34,900 nucleotides of DNA from Massilia sp. YIM B02443 (GTDB lineage Bacteria > Pseudomonadota > Gammaproteobacteria > Burkholderiales > Burkholderiaceae_D): assembly GCF_030411955.1 (NCBI RefSeq), contig NZ_JASNRA010000016.1:115940-150839 (forward strand), read 5' to 3'. Made by a program: the position numbers and the translations under genes. Under the pieces are notes generated by a model. It did no database searches, was not told the origin of the DNA, and worked only from the letters and a program-made list of their open reading frames with translations. Below are positions 34,733-34,900 of the stretch, one piece after another; the first letter of the stretch is position 1; the number at the start of each line of letters is the position of its first letter.

Positions 34733-34900
34733 TCAGTCGTGCAGCGCTTGCACCGGGCTCATGCGCATCGCCAGCCCGGTATGGCGTGCCACCGCCAGCA
34801 GCGCCGCCAATGCCGCCACCGCCAGGCCCGCGACCAGCGGCCACTGGCCGAACGGTGCATGCTCGACGAAGTCCGCCAGGTAATGCCGGATCGCCAGCGC
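34733..34900 (-). CDS. ABC transporter permease (FtsX/MacB-like), C-terminal fragment
   Basis: Only the last 55 residues are inside the window; the gene continues past base 34900. The fragment has a strongly hydrophobic segment (PLVAGLAVAALAALLAVA) followed by the ending RMSPVQALHD. That ending (RxxPxxALR/HD) is the hallmark of FtsX-domain permeases such as MacB-type exporters. Its stop is 58 bases from the end of the convergent alpha/beta hydrolase gene. The cargo cannot be told from this fragment. Confidence 0.75.
   Translation of the reverse strand, partial: ALAIRHYLADFVEHAPFGQWPLVAGLAVAALAALLAVARHTGLAMRMSPVQALHD

Overview
The window is about 34.9 kb of GC-rich, densely coding bacterial chromosome. 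Gene content suggests a betaproteobacterium of the order Burkholderiales, probably Oxalobacteraceae (Massilia/Janthinobacterium-like): a Burkholderiales-type trimeric porin, the YajQ, RsgA, ArgF and ArgG protein types, and a subclass B3 metallo-beta-lactamase of the kind known from that family. This placement is inferred from protein character, not from a search. No rRNA, tRNA, CRISPR array, complete insertion sequence or prophage was seen.

Layout. (1) 1-7.1 kb is mostly housekeeping: the N-terminal part of a PAS/GAF sensor kinase, oligoribonuclease (orn), a three-gene overlapping operon (M48 membrane protease, pterin dehydratase, rsgA), then argF and argG, ending in a clear terminator. (2) 7.1-11.5 kb is accessory: a REP doublet, a GIY-YIG nuclease-like gene, and a minus-strand four-gene beta-lactam resistance operon in the order blaI, blaR1-like, B3 metallo-beta-lactamase, class D beta-lactamase. 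(3) 11.5-15.4 kb holds an SDR oxidoreductase, murB, yajQ and a nitronate-monooxygenase-like flavoprotein with a cysteine-rich tail. (4) 15.4-21.5 kb holds a periplasmic alpha/beta hydrolase, a secreted catalase behind an OxyR-like site, and a YdeP/FdhF-type molybdoenzyme translationally coupled to fdhD. (5) 21.6-28.9 kb is signalling: a PAS-GGDEF-EAL protein, a DHH phosphoesterase, a LytS/LytR-type two-component pair and a NarX-type kinase with no adjacent regulator. (6) 28.9-32.4 kb is an arsenic operon on the minus strand: arsR, an ArsN1-type acetyltransferase, arsC, arsB, arsH. (7) 32.5-34.9 kb carries a porin, an alpha/beta hydrolase with an Asp nucleophile, and the C-terminal end of an ABC-transporter permease.

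The most notable system is the bla operon. A BlaI repressor overlaps a BlaR1-type membrane metalloprotease whose sensor domain is of class D (OXA) type. In that sensor the lysine of the STxK acylation motif is replaced by asparagine, while the other class D motifs are intact. Two structurally unrelated beta-lactamases, a zinc enzyme and a serine enzyme, follow with short gaps. A consensus -35 box and an inverted repeat lie just upstream of blaI. The natural reading is a self-contained sense-and-respond unit that induces two enzyme classes together, possibly through an altered sensing chemistry.

Other points worth attention are the arsenic operon, which combines arsenate and arsenite resistance with two organoarsenical genes; the catalase OxyR-like tetrad; the degenerate EAL domain; and several dyads and short tandem repeats in intergenic regions.
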